This document shows, piece by piece, positions 47,790 through 58,559 of a stretch of 64,000 nucleotides of DNA (position 1 is its first letter; each line of letters opens with the position of its first letter). Where the stretch lies: NCBI GenBank assembly GCA_035048485.1, contig CM068583.1, forward strand, positions 64,848,306 to 64,912,305, in the 5' to 3' direction. The position numbers and the translations under genes were made by a program. Below the pieces are notes generated by a model. It was not told the origin of the DNA, ran no database searches, and saw only the letters and a program-made list of their open reading frames with translations. The stretch is from Pteria penguin. Taxonomy: Eukaryota > Mollusca > Bivalvia > Pterioida > Pteriidae.

Positions 47790-48595
47790 TTATGTTACTA
47801 GTCACCCTTTATCTGGCATTTATATAGCTGAGTACCTTTCATCTGGCATTTATATTACAAAGTACCCTTTCTCTGGCATTTATGTTACTCATCACCCTTT
47901 ATATTATCCACCATTTATATTACTTAGAACCCTTTATCCACCATTTATATTACTGAGTACCCTCTATCCAAAATTTATATTACTGAGAGCCCTTTATCCG
48001 GCATTTACATTACTGATTAACCTTTATCCACCATTTACATTACTGAGAACCCTTTATACGGCATTTATGCTACTGATTTCCCTTTATCCGGCATTTATAT
48101 TACTGAGAACCCTTTATCTGGCATTTATGTTACTGAGTACCCTATATCTCGCATTTATTTTACTGAGTACCCTTTATCTGGCATTTATGGCTTTAGCTAC
48201 TGATTACCCTTTATCCGGCATTTACAATACTGAGTACCCTTTATCCGGCATTTAGGGAGCAACCATTTGATTTTTATGGGGGGGGGGGGTTAGATAAATG
48301 AGCGTTCATGATTCCGGAAAAAAAATTTCCGGCCTTTCGGGCCGGATTATTTTTTTTTTCACCCAAAATTTGAGCCAGACTTTTTTTGGCAAAGTCTTCC
48401 TGCCCACCCCCCATAAAAATCAAATGGTTGCTCCCTAATGTTACTGTATAACCTTTATCCAGCATTTATATTACTGAGTACCTTTTATCTGGCATCTAAG
48501 TTACTGAGTACCCTCTGTCCAGCATTTATATTACTGATTACCCTTTATAAGGTATTTATGTTACGGAGTACCCTTTATCCGACATTTACTTCGGT
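47790..48595. repeat. 31-bp minisatellite, about 20 copies, split by a MITE
   Basis: Consensus GGCATTTATATTACTGAGTA followed by CCCTTTATCC. The array is interrupted by the TIR element at 48255-48435 and continues after it in the same register. Confidence 0.95.
48255..48435. mobile_element. 181-bp MITE of the CCATTTGAT family
   Basis: Perfect 29-bp terminal inverted repeats start GGGAGCAACCATTTGATTTT and run into poly-G/poly-C. TA lies at both flanks (left TTTA, right TAAT). The interior carries an AAATTTCCGGCCTTTCGGGC palindrome and A/T runs. Insertion into a tandem array makes the boundaries unambiguous. Confidence 0.9.
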
Positions 48596-48899
48596 ATTTT
48601 AGGTCATTGATTCCACCACTGTTAATTTTCGTCATTTATTCTGTTTATAGAATAGTTAAAAACTGATTACGCTGACAAGTTTGATTCATTTTATTAATAA
48701 TGCAGTACTTAATCACAAAACACATGCCGACAAAATTAATACTAATGTGACAGCCATTGAGATTCCCTCTCTATGTAACCCTGAAAAGAAAAAACAAAAA
48801 AAACATGGAAAATATGAAATGAACAAGTACAAACAAACCAATCAGACTAAATTACGTAGGATTTCCATTTGCTCATTGATGTTCGGTCATTCTAACTGG

Positions 48900-49945
48900 G
48901 TATCGCTGGTAAAACAGGAGACACACCTCCCAGGCGCCTCATCACACCTGACAAGAGACATATCTTCCGGGCGCCTGAAATCGCCCTCTGATAGGAGACC
49001 CTTACACCTCCCAAGCGCCTGATCTCACCACTGACAGGAGACTCTTACACTTCCCGGCGCTTAATATCACTTCTGACAGGAGACACACCTCCCAGACGCC
49101 TGATCTCTGACAGAAGATACATCTCCCGGGCACTTGATTTCGCCTCTGATAGGAGACCCTTACACCTCTCGGACGTCTGATCTCACCTCTGACAGGAGAC
49201 ACACCTCCAGGGTGCCTGATCTCACCTCACAGGAGAAACTTACATCTCCTGGGCGACTAATCTCACTTCTGACAGAAGACACACTTTCCGGACGCTTGAT
49301 CACACCTCTTACAGGAGACGCACCTCCCTGACGTCTGATTTTGTCTCTGACAGGAGACACACCTCCCGGACGCCTGATCTTGTCTCTGACAGGAGACACA
49401 CCTCCTGGTCGCCTGATCTTGTTTCTGACAGGAGAAACTTACACCTCCCGGGCGCCTGATCGCACCTCGGACAGGAGATACTTACACCTCCCGGGCGCCT
49501 GATCACACCGCGAACAGGAGAAACTTACACCTCCCGGGCACCTGATCACACCTGGGACAGGAGACACTGACACCTCCCGGTCGTCTGATCTCATCTCTGA
49601 CAGGAGACACTTATACCTCTTAGGCGCCTGATCTCAACTTCTGACAGGAGACACACCTCCCAGACGCCTGATCTTGTTTCTGACAGGAGAAACTTACACC
49701 TCCCGGGCGCCTGATCGCACCTCGGACAGGAGATACTTACACCTCCCGGGCGCCTGATCACACCGCGAACAGGAGAAACTTACACCTCCCGGGCACCTGA
49801 TCACACCTGGGACAGGAGACACTGACACCTCCCGGTCGTCTGATCTCATCTCTGACAGGAGACACTCATACCTCTTAGGCGCCTGATCTCAACTTCTGAC
49901 AGGAGACACACCTCCCAGACGCCTGATCTCACCTCTCATCTTAGG
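48900..49945. repeat. Tandem array of about 36-42-bp units with a 255-bp higher-order period
   Basis: Unit: TCTGACAGGAGACACACCTC followed by CCGGGCGCCTGATCT, with an optional TTACAC insertion. A block of about six units starting GATCTTGTTTCTGACAGGAG (about 49414) is repeated almost identically from about 49670. Confidence 0.93.
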
Positions 49946-50039
49946 GTTTCATGAATGCTCATAGGAGTTCGTTGTTTTAAGTCATTTTATATAAAAATTT
50001 TATAGCATGACAATGTAAAGCTAAAAGACGTAGACTTAC

Positions 50040-50190
50040 TCCCGACTGAATTGCAGACAGTTGTACAGTTTCCGTAAGTAGATGATTCATCGCTGGCATC
50101 ATCACAGTCTGGACCACAGTCACACTTCAGTGATTCTTCAATGCAGCTTATTCCCCCTGTCTGACACGTAAACCAGCCAAGCGGACATAA
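50040..50190 (-). CDS. Mosaic IgGFc/TSP1/LDLa gene: LDLa exon
   Basis: Fifty codons plus one base. An acceptor ATCTTTACAG precedes TTATGTCCG (exon starts at 50190, phase 0), and GGGA|GTAAGT is the donor (exon ends at 50040, phase 1). It encodes LCPLGWFTCQ, GGISCIEESLKCDCGPDCDD and ASDESS, then CTTVCNSVG. This is an LDL-receptor class A module with its acidic Ca-binding DCDDASDE. The phase-0 start matches the phase-0 end of the TSP1 exon at 50958. The next exon (phase 1) was not found; without the splice the frame would end 18 codons later at 49987. The protein is presumably extracellular. Confidence 0.85.
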
Positions 50191-50315
50191 CTGTAAAGAT
50201 AAGTAAACATTTAGCACAGTCTCAATCCAACTTATGCATTGTCTGGTATACGAAGTATGAAAAACAGTTCTCGATCCCATGTGCTTTAGATTACCCAGGA
50301 TTAAAAGAATTGTCA

Positions 50316-50890
50316 TTATTTTTCAATACAATCTCCCTTCATCTCAATGCACTTTCTCCATCTTTGTTCCAAAATTTGAATCTCTTCAAAGCAGAATACT
50401 TCGATCTGGTCCCCTAAGTATTTATATACAGCTACATTAACACCCTCACTGCTTCCAAAATTCTTAACACGTTGGAGAGATTTTATGTTTGGGAATATAT
50501 AAAAGTCAGATGGACCTAAATCTGGAAAATATGGGTGATAAGGAAGAACCTCGAAGCTGCATTCCGTCACAGCCGTCATTGCAAGTTGAGAAGAGTGAGT
50601 GGGTGGATTATCCTAAAAGAGACGCGGCCTGTTATTCATTGGCATGATATGCACCATTTATCGTGGGTCATTCCTCAAGATGGACGCTATGGTTTTCCAA
50701 ACCGAGGAAACTCTCTTGAAGTTTTAGGAGGGAGTGAGCTAGAGTTAATCCATGATGCTTTGTCTCTTAGATCCAGAATCAAAGTGGTGAGCACAAGTTT
50801 TATTCTGAGTGACAATTCCGCCCATAAAATCCTTGGAATCATTCTCAAATAGAGACCAAGTATATATAACATCCAGGCCGTTCATCATCT
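50316..50890 (-). pseudogene. Mariner-like transposase remnant in the intron
   Basis: Minus-strand fragments: AHHFDSGSKRQS (about 50780), corresponding to the HH-D-x-x-x-KRQS region of mariner transposases; then a broken DN-PPTHSS block (about 50605). The C-terminal LPYHPYFPDLGPSDFYIFPN and QRWRKCIEMKGDCIEK follow (50550-50316). The catalytic region is interrupted and shortened, so it is inactive. It lies between the TSP1 exon (50958) and the LDLa exon (50190). Confidence 0.85.
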
Positions 50891-50957
50891 TCAATGCTCT
50901 CCCTCCCCATTCAGCACCCCCTTTTAACAGTACTATAGGAAGGTAACTCATACTGAC

Positions 50958-51154
50958 CTGAACGTAGGTGCCGGCTGCTACCGATGGACATGGGGATGTA
51001 TTACAGCTCTCACTCATGGACGGATCTCCCGTGCATGCTTTCCCTCCATTACTAGGAGATGGATTAGTACATTTCCTCGATCGATATCTCATTCCTGTTC
51101 CACATGTTTTTGTACATGTTCCCCATGACAGCCATGAATTCCATTTACCGTCCA
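50958..51154 (-). CDS. Mosaic gene: fourth TSP1 exon
   Basis: The exon begins at 51154 after TTTGCGGTTTCAG (phase 1, giving VDG) and ends at 50958 before CAG|GTCAGT (phase 0). It encodes a canonical thrombospondin type 1 module: GKWNSWLSWGTCTKTCGTG with W-x2-W-x2-W, then RSRKCTNP and GGKACTGD and ending CNTSPCP. Six cysteines are in the expected places. A short linker, SVAAGTYVQ, leads into LDLa. Oddly, the intron just upstream is open in frame and would read as a signal-peptide-like MNIYVRVTIYGILLCILF from 51236. I prefer the acceptor because its phase matches all upstream TSP1 exons. Confidence 0.9.
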
Positions 51155-51368
51155 CTGAAACCGCAAATGTCAATATACGTTGGAACAGAATACAGAGAAG
51201 AATTCCATAAATTGTTACCCGGACATAGATATTCATACCTTAAAAGACTGTCCGACTTTTGATTTAATTCTTTGAATTTCAAATCAATTAAATATTTATA
51301 TAACAATAACTTCTGATTTTTTTAAATCATAGCCTTATCACACATTTACTTTCACGGTATGTAATTAC

Positions 51369-51536
51369 CCATGCACGTCCCAGTACAAGCTTGAGTTTCC
51401 GAGTCGTCTCCGAGACAAACCTTTCCGCCATACGCTGGAGTTGGATTTGTACACGAGCGAGACCTATTAGATGTTCCTGCGCCGCATATGTAATCACATG
51501 ACGTGAATGCTGACCATGTGGTCCAAGCACCATCAA
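51369..51536 (-). CDS. Mosaic gene: third TSP1 exon
   Basis: Acceptor CATTTTCCCCACAG (exon starts at 51536) and donor CATGG|GTAATT (exon ends at 51369), phase 1 at both ends. It encodes DGAWTTWSAFTSCDYICGAG, RSRSCTNP, GGKVCLGD, ACTGTC. The third tryptophan of the W-x2-W-x2-W ladder is Phe. Symmetric phase-1 exons are the usual cassette for TSP1 shuffling and duplication. Confidence 0.9.
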
Positions 51537-51622
51537 CTGTGGGGAAAATGCACAATGAATGACGGCAATTCCAAAGTATTATTAGATTACTGCATCTGTT
51601 AAAGGATTGCTTTCCTTTTCCT

Positions 51623-51711
51623 TTTTCCGAGGCATTGAGGTATGCTTGCAGTCGGTTGTATTATTTTGCCAAGACCGACAGCAAGCATACCAAAATGCCT
51701 CGGAAAAAAAT
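51623..51711. repeat. Intronic hairpin with arms of about 36 bp
   Basis: TTTTTCCGAGGCATTGAGGT ATGCTTGC on the left pairs with GCAAGCATACC AAAATGCCTCGGAAAA on the right around a loop of about 17 bases. It could be a MITE or a transcribed small-RNA-like hairpin. Confidence 0.85.
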
Positions 51712-52139
51712 AGGGTACCGCTAACGGGTGCATGATACGCCCGCATCATGTTTTAATGAGGTGGTAATGGATGTGTGAAAAAAGAACTAAGTTTTCAAAC
51801 TCTGATACCAGAGAAACTTTCAAGGTCCTACAAAATTCAATGAACCAGACATCCATGTTATGAATGAATGAATCCTCGTCAGTACTGGAAACCTAATGAA
51901 ATAACTAAAATTGTGTTTGTGTAATGTGATTAAATTTATTGTGAGATATGAAGCGGGAATTTCAAAAAATGTGGCAATGAAGGTAATTGCAAGTAATTTA
52001 CGTGTCTTTTTTTTTTTGAAATATAACAAAGAAGGGACATAGTATAACGTCTTTACTTAACTTCCGTAAAAAATACGAACAAAGTATAGCGGCGTTGTTA
52101 TGACCGTATTTTGGCAGCTGAAAACGTCAAACTTTGCAT

Positions 52140-53310
52140 TTAATAAGGAGGAGAAGCCCGGACAAGCTTTCCGACCCCGCCCATTTTCCCCACCCCAGGG
52201 GCCTGACCCCCACTTGAAACCCACATGCACAACTACAAGCCACATCCTTTCATATGACACCATCAAAAGTTTTGTTCCCCTTTTAGTTAAGGAGGAGAAG
52301 CCCGGACAAGCTTTTCCGACCCTGCCCATTTTCTCCCACCCTAGGGGCCTGAACCCAACTTTAAAACGCACATGCACAACTACAAGCCACACACTTCTAT
52401 ATGACACCATCAAAAGTTTTGTTCCCCTTTTAGTTAAGGAGGAGAAGCCCGGACAAGCTTTTCCGACCCCGCCCATTTTCTCCAACCCCAGGGACCTGAC
52501 CTCAACTTTGAAACCCACATGCACAACTACAAGTCACATCCTTTCATATGACACCATCAAAAGTTTTGTCCCCCCCCCTTTAGTTAAGGAGGACAAGCCC
52601 GGACAACCTTTTCGACCCTGCCCATTTTTCCCCACCCCAGGGGCCTGAACCCAACTTTGAGACCCACATGCACAACTACAAGCCACATCCTTTCATATGA
52701 CACCATCAAAACTTTTGTTCCCCCTTTAGTTAAGGAGGAGAAGCCCGGACAACCTTTCCGATCCCGCCCATTTTCCCCCACCCCAGGGACCTGACCCCAA
52801 CTTTGAAACCCACATGCACAACTACAAGTCACATCCTTTCAAATGACACCATCAAAAGATTTGCCCCCCCCCTCCTTTTTTTTAGTTAAGGAGGAGAAGC
52901 CCGGACAACCTTTCCGATCCCGCCCATTTTCTCTAACCCCAGGGACCTGACCCCAACTTTGAAACCCACATGCACAACTACAAGTCACATCCTTTCATAT
53001 GACACCATCAAAAGTTGTGTTCCCCTTTAGTTAAGGAGGAGAAGCCCGGACAAGCTTTTCCGACCCCACCCATTTTCTATAACCCAAGGGTCTTGACCCC
53101 AACTTTGAAACTCACATGCACAACTGCAAGCTACATCCTTTCATATGACACCATAAAAAATTATTCTCCCTTTAGTTAAGGAGTAGAAGCCCAGAAAGCC
53201 TTTCCGACCCCGCCCATTTTATCCCACCCCAGGGGCCTGACCCCAACTTTGAAACCCACATGCACAACTACAAACCACATCCTTTCATATGACACCATCA
53301 ATACTTATAC
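52140..53310. repeat. Tandem array of about 144-150-bp units, eight copies, intronic
   Basis: Each unit starts AAGGAGGAGAAGCCCGGACA. It contains CCGCCCATTTTC, a CCCCAGGG patch, CCCACATGCACAACTACAAG and CATATGACACCATCAAAAGT. Length varies at the C-run (TTTGTTCCCC to TTTGCCCCCCCCC). It lies between TSP1 exons 2 and 3. Confidence 0.95.
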
Positions 53311-53722
53311 ATTGCCGCATGTTGTGGCCCTATATGAATGATAGGGCCACAATTCCCTAAGTTGCGTAAACTTGCAATTTTAATAAACGGAATGGCCAGC
53401 ACGATTCTACACATTTCGGCATCAAATGGAGCAAATATCTAACATATATAAACATTAAGCAAACGATCGGCATAATAACTTACCCTCGATCTGTCCTCCG
53501 AAGGCTGTACACACATTTTTTTCTCTACCTATGTCAAATTTCCCGGTTTGTTTATATGTCGTCTGAATCATCCACACGTTTGCGTAATACATTTCGGTTG
53601 CAGAATCAAACATGTGGAAGGTTCAGGCATTCCGAAAAAGGAAAATAGTTCTGATTTTCATTTGTTTATGTCTTCTTGGTAACACTTAGTTCTTATTTTC
53701 GTATAAATACGGTGACTCCTAC

Positions 53723-53893
53723 CTGGACAATTGTTGGTGTTGCAGTTTTGTGTTTGACTGGAATTGCCGGCACATGCTGATCCACCATTAGCGGGAACCG
53801 GGTTAGTACACGTCCGGGTCCTTTCTTGTGTTCCTGTACCGCATGTGACAGGACAAGTTGTCCAAGAAGTCCATAAGTTCCAGTTTCCATTTA
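53723..53893 (-). CDS. Mosaic gene: second TSP1 exon
   Basis: The exon starts at 53893 after TTATTCACTAG and ends at 53723 before CCAG|GTAGGA, phase 1 at both ends. It encodes NGNWNLWTSWTTCPVTCGTG, RTRTCTNP, GGSACAGN, and ends CNTNNCP. This is a canonical six-cysteine TSP1 module with a W-x2-W-x2-W variant and a CxxxCG motif. TSP1 modules typically bind glycosaminoglycans or other extracellular ligands; the ligand here is unknown. Confidence 0.9.
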
Positions 53894-54037
53894 CTAGTGA
53901 ATAATATTTATATAATTATAAAAGTTTTTATACGACAATACTTTTGGATTCATGTTTCATATCATTTATCATTTGATCCCTTTTAGCGAACGGGCAATAC
54001 AGAAAATATAAACGTTTAAAATTGTTTTATACTGTTA

Positions 54038-54118
<81 letters not shown>
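54038..54118. repeat. (TA)n microsatellite, intronic
   Basis: About 38 uninterrupted TA repeats between TSP1 exons 1 and 2. Confidence 0.97.
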
Positions 54119-54124
<6 letters not shown>

Positions 54125-54773
54125 AATAAAGACATAAATAGATACCGACCAACGATCTTCTTTTATAAAAGCGATATTTGGAGAACAATTCTCCTATACA
54201 CGAACAGTGCTTGGGAAATAATGTAACTAAACATTAAAGCTTTAGCCAGGAGCAATTTACTTTGACCAGGACAAGGTTTCGAAAGAATATACCTTTACAA
54301 AAAACAGCAATACTTTTGGGAAAATGTACTTTAACTGTGCTTGGGAATCAATCAATCAATGGATAAAGAAAAGTGGGGGCACAACATTTCAGAACATTGT
54401 AAAGCAAAAAAGGTATCAGAATATATAAAAACGATGGCCGTGACCACGTTTTCGTGTATACTATTATAGTAGATCAATTGAGTTACGTCAGAGTGGGGGC
54501 TCAAACTCACTTGTGTCCGCCACTTTCTTAGAAAGAACATACCTTTACAAACACAGCAATATTTTCAATATTTCATATAGAATCAATTTACCCTTTCAAA
54601 CGGTATTTGAGGAGCAACTGGCCTCTTCAAATTCAGTTCACATTTATAAGGATAATTTATGATGAACAATTTACCTTTACAAGAATAGCGCATGGGGAAC
54701 CATTTACCTTTAGAAATACAGTGTTCGAAAAACAATTTATTTTTACACTAACAGTACTCAAAGAATGAATTAC

Positions 54774-54962
54774 CTCTACAATTACTGCTGGGTGAACACG
54801 TTGTATCAGTCTCCACTGCATTCCCTGAACACTGATCGCCATTGTACATAGGCGCAGGATTCGTGCAGCTTCGTTTTCTGGTCCTCGTACCGCCATTGGA
54901 ATAAACCCCAGATATACATGCGCATGGACTCCAAGTTTCCCACGGCTCCCAACCTCCATGAA
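54774..54962 (-). CDS. Mosaic gene: first TSP1 exon, atypical
   Basis: The exon starts at 54962 after GTTATTAAAG and ends at 54774 before AGAG|GTAATT, phase 1 at both ends. It encodes HGGWEPWETWSPCACISGVY, GGTRTRKRSCTNP, GDQCSGN, TTCSPSSNC. The W-x2-W-x2-W ladder is intact, but the usual CSxxCG is replaced by CAC plus a seven-residue insertion before GG. The first disulphide must therefore be arranged differently. The module is 62 codons against 55-56 for its neighbours. Confidence 0.85.
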
Positions 54963-55049
54963 CTTTAATAACACCCGAAATCACATAGGATCAGCATTTA
55001 AAAGCAAGCTGTAAGCTATTAGTTTGAAAATTTCATGTTTTTCCCCCGC

Positions 55050-55345
55050 TTTTAGCGAAAGCGAGGGAACATTAAATGCCATTTGTCTGTCCGTCCGTTT
55101 GTCTGTCCGTCTGTCACAAAAACTTTAACCATGGTCAAAACTTTTTAACCGTAAGACGTATGGCCTTCATATTTGGCATGTGTGTCCCTAATTGCAATAC
55201 CTTTGTGTTGGTACCAGAATTCTTTATCATATGATCTTGACCGTGACCTTTGACCTACTTCAATGTTACTTTTAACCGTAAGACGTAGGGCCTTCATATT
55301 TGGCATGTGTGTCTGTAGACATGCACATTCATGACAATATATCAC
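55050..55345. repeat. Dispersed repeat with GCGAAAGCGAGGG hairpin and TCTG/TCCG run
   Basis: The start CCCCCGCTTTTAGCGAAAGC forms a hairpin. It is followed by a TCTG/TCCG tract and two copies of TAACCGTAAGACGTAKGGCC TTCATATTTGGCATGTGTG about 130 bp apart. Confidence 0.75.
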
Positions 55346-55714
55346 AGATCACTACACCCTTGCTGATAGAACCCCGAAAGCGTGGGACCACAATTCTCTG
55401 AATTTGCTTGGTGTTACATTTACTAAATTTAAAGGTATATATGTTCTACATTTATTATATCATTGTTTCTACAGCGTCCATTTAATTATCAAATGATGTC
55501 ATTATTCTTAAAATCATATCCTGTTATATTATGTATTGTTATAAATATTTTTCAAAAATATTTTTGACATACTTCATACTATTAGGAATTGTTTCAACTG
55601 ACAGGAAAAATCATTGTTGTCGGACAAGATTATATATCCCCAGTTGTTCAGTTATGCCCATCATGGACACTTTAATCACATTAGATACTTTTTTAAAAAG
55701 ACTTTAAGCCCAAC

Positions 55715-55842
55715 GATCCGGATTCGATTCCCTGATTACGTCACTACGTTTAAGAGGTTATTTACCTCCTGCCACCATGTCGCGATATAACTGAAATATT
55801 GTTGAAAGCGACGCAAAACGCTAATCAACCATCCAACCAACG
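55715..55842 (+). mobile_element. tRNA-derived SINE, family B, 5' truncated
   Basis: It keeps box B (GATTCGATTCCC) and the body CTCCTGCCACCATGTCGCGA down to the AACCATCCAACC tail. The box A region is missing. Confidence 0.85.
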
Positions 55843-56480
55843 ACATTAAATACATCTACGACATATAAATACATCTACGACATGTAAATACATCTACGAC
55901 ATGTAAATACTTCTACGACATATAAATACATCAAGCCGGCGTGGCCTAGTGGTATCGCGCTGGACTCCTGATCGGGAGGCCGGGGTTTCGAGTCCCGCTC
56001 TGGTCATGCCGGTGTCCTGTCTTTCGGATAAGACAGTTAAAACCGAGGCCCCGTATCGTAGTATGCATGACACGTTAAAGATCCCTCACTGCTTCGGATG
56101 GGTCCGTTGCAAAGGTCAAAATTTGTATGCCCCGCATCAGGCAGATGCCGTCACCGTATACGTGAAATATTCGTGGTGTGACATTAAACAAAAAAAATCA
56201 ATCAATATAAATACATCTACGACATATAAGTACATCTACGACATGTAAATACATCTACGAATTATAAATACATCTCCGACATATAAATACATCGACGATA
56301 TGTAAATACATCTACAACATATAAATACATCTACAACATATAAATACATCTACGACATGTAAATACATCTACGACATATAAATACATCGACGATATGTAA
56401 ATACATCGACGACATGTAAATACATCGACGACATGTAAATACATCGACGATTTGTAAAAACAACTACGACATGTAAACAG
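55843..56480. repeat. 19-bp minisatellite split by a SINE
   Basis: Units ACATCTACGACATATAAAT and ACATCGACGACATGTAAAT repeat on both sides of the SINE at 55933-56206. Confidence 0.95.
55933..56206 (+). mobile_element. tRNA-derived SINE, family A, inserted in the minisatellite
   Basis: Full family A structure with box A CGTGGCCTAGTGG and box B region GGTTTCGAGTCCCGC (one extra T). ATAAATACATC flanks both sides (55922-55932 and 56207-56217), as expected of a target duplication, although this word is also part of the array unit. Confidence 0.92.
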
Positions 56481-57250
56481 AAGACCCTTGAAGAGTTATG
56501 CTGAGTTGTATTGAGTTGTCTTGACAATGTGACAAGAAATTAAAGCGTTAAAATTCTGGCTCCTACATATCTGATGATATAAAGAGACGTGGAATCATGA
56601 AACATGAGCTATGTTCATGGAATATATGCCAGTTTATTAAGGTGAATTATCTGCTCTTGTTTAAGGACATTGCCGGTTCGCAAAACTTTCATATCTCTGC
56701 ACTAAAGAGTTCCTCAAACCAAATGCAGTTGATGACAAAAAAGATAACTCTAATTCAGTTATGAATAAAGCTGCAAAATAAAAAAAATAAATATTGCGAA
56801 TGCAGATTTTCTTCAGGTTTATATGGAAAGGTTTCAATTTCTTTATATTCAGGTCATTATGCATCCAATACATTTTATTTTAAATACGAAGAGTAAAAAA
56901 CCAATAGAAAAGAAGATATGGAGTAATGTGTTGTTTTCGCCTGTACATGGCAATGAATAATGTCAGAATCAGACAATCAATAATGTTTAAAAAAAACTTT
57001 CATTTAGTTACCACATCAGACGTCACTATGAGTCTCTATGATAGACCATAAGAAGAAACTGGTTCAGTTTTGAAGCAAATCTATCCTAAAACTGAATAAG
57101 TAGGATATGACATTGAGTGGAAAAGGATTGGTGTACATACAACTCAGGCAGTGATTGTTCATTAAAGTTATCTTTCTCATATGTGTGGTCAATTTACCAT
57201 GCTGAAAGATGATCAGTGAAGTAACAGTCAACTTTATATTTCTCACTGTA
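56481..57250. other. Intron sequence, nothing recognised
   Basis: AT-rich sequence between the minisatellite and a CA/GA-rich patch (57257-57320). Confidence 0.4.
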
Positions 57251-57478
57251 ATATGTACACACACACACCTGCCCCTACACACACACTTGCACACACACAC
57301 ACAGAGGGAGAGAAAGAGAGTTCTTATCAGGGGCAGACAAATCACCCTATTGAAATGACCTATACAGGCGCACCTATTTGACACATGTGGTTTGTTAATG
57401 TCCGCTGTTTACATATAATACCAAAAGTAGTATTACCGGGATACACACACACACACCCAACACACGCACACATACAGA

Positions 57479-57744
57479 TTGATTGATTTTTGTTTTACGT
57501 CACACCACGAATATTTCACGTATATAGTGACGGCATCTGTCTGATGCGGGGCATACAAATTTTGATCTTTGCAAGGGACCCACCCGAAGCAGTGAGGGAT
57601 CTTTAACGTGCCATGCATACCACGACACGGGGCCTCGATTTTTACTCTCTCACCGAAAGACAGGACACCGGCATGACCAGAGCGGGACTCGAGCCCCGGC
57701 CTCCCGATCAGGAGTCCAACGCGATACTACTAGGCCATGCCGGC
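57479..57744 (-). mobile_element. tRNA-derived SINE, family A
   Basis: Inverted full copy, from the (GATT)n tail at 57479 to GCCGGCATGGCC at 57744. CACACATACAG flanks both sides (about 57468-57478 and 57748-57758). It ends about 50 bases from the exon at 57796-57846, separated by a (GA)n run. Confidence 0.92.
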
Positions 57745-57751
57745 TTCACAC

Positions 57752-57787
<36 letters not shown>

Positions 57788-57795
57788 AGTATTAC

Positions 57796-57846
57796 CTGGA
57801 TATGGAGTCGCACAATCCTCTTCACTTTGGCCATCTCCATCGTCGT
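57796..57846 (-). CDS. Mosaic gene: short acidic DGDG exon
   Basis: A 51-nt exon (starts at 57846 after GTATTTCTATAG, ends at 57796 before CCAG|GTAATA), phase 1 at both ends. It encodes DDDGDGQSEEDCATPYP. With the preceding exon it forms an acidic, cysteine-containing linker resembling a thrombospondin type-3/EF-like Ca-binding repeat, which in related bivalve proteins joins the IgGFc-binding domain to TSP1 modules. Too short for ab initio gene finders; called from splice sites, phase and sequence. Confidence 0.85.
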
Positions 57847-58059
57847 CTATAGAAATACAACATAAAATCTGGACGAATAAGCATTTATTAAATACATAAA
57901 TATCACGGTTATTTCTAATTGATTGAAAATTGAAAGATAATGCCTGTAAATGGCACACTGAATAAACATACAAATCGTCCGTCACCTCCTCATAGACTAC
58001 TCTTTTACTCCTTTTTAAATTTGCGTACGGTAATTTGATCCAAGTTTATAAAAAATATA

Positions 58060-58530
58060 TAGACTTATAACCAATACAAAATCATACTTATATCATGACA
58101 AATAGTGTGGTAAAACCATACTTATATCGTGACATGTAGTATAGTTAAATAATAAATACTTATATCGTGACATGCAGTAGAATAAAATCATACTGAGGAT
58201 GGTAATAAATATAATTCAAAATATTAAATAAGGAAGTTATTGCTATTTATATTTACATGTATACAATTTATGAGATTGTTATTATTTATATTTACATGTA
58301 CAAAATCTATAAAATGGATTATTATTTATATTTACATATATATATATATATAATCTATATTAAGGTTATTATCTTTTATATTTAGGCGTACACAATCCAT
58401 AAGAATTTTATTAATTATTTTTACATGTACACAATCTATAAGAAGGTTATTATTTATATTTAGACGTACACAATCTATAAGAAGGTTATTATCTATATTT
58501 ACATGTACACTGGGGATGTTTTACTATATA
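58060..58530. repeat. Degenerate AT-rich repeats, about 40-44 bp
   Basis: Two runs: CATACTTATATCGTGACATG words (58080-58195), then ATTATTTATATTTACATGTA plus CACAATCTATAAGAAGGTT (58230-58510). Confidence 0.8.
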
Positions 58531-58559
58531 GCAGATTGTCCCCCATTAAGACTATAATC

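Noticed and set aside
53480..53620. Possible extra exon on the minus strand ending in a GTAAGT donor
   Set aside because: The open stretch has a good donor but no acceptable acceptor, and TSP1 exons on both sides already join in phase.
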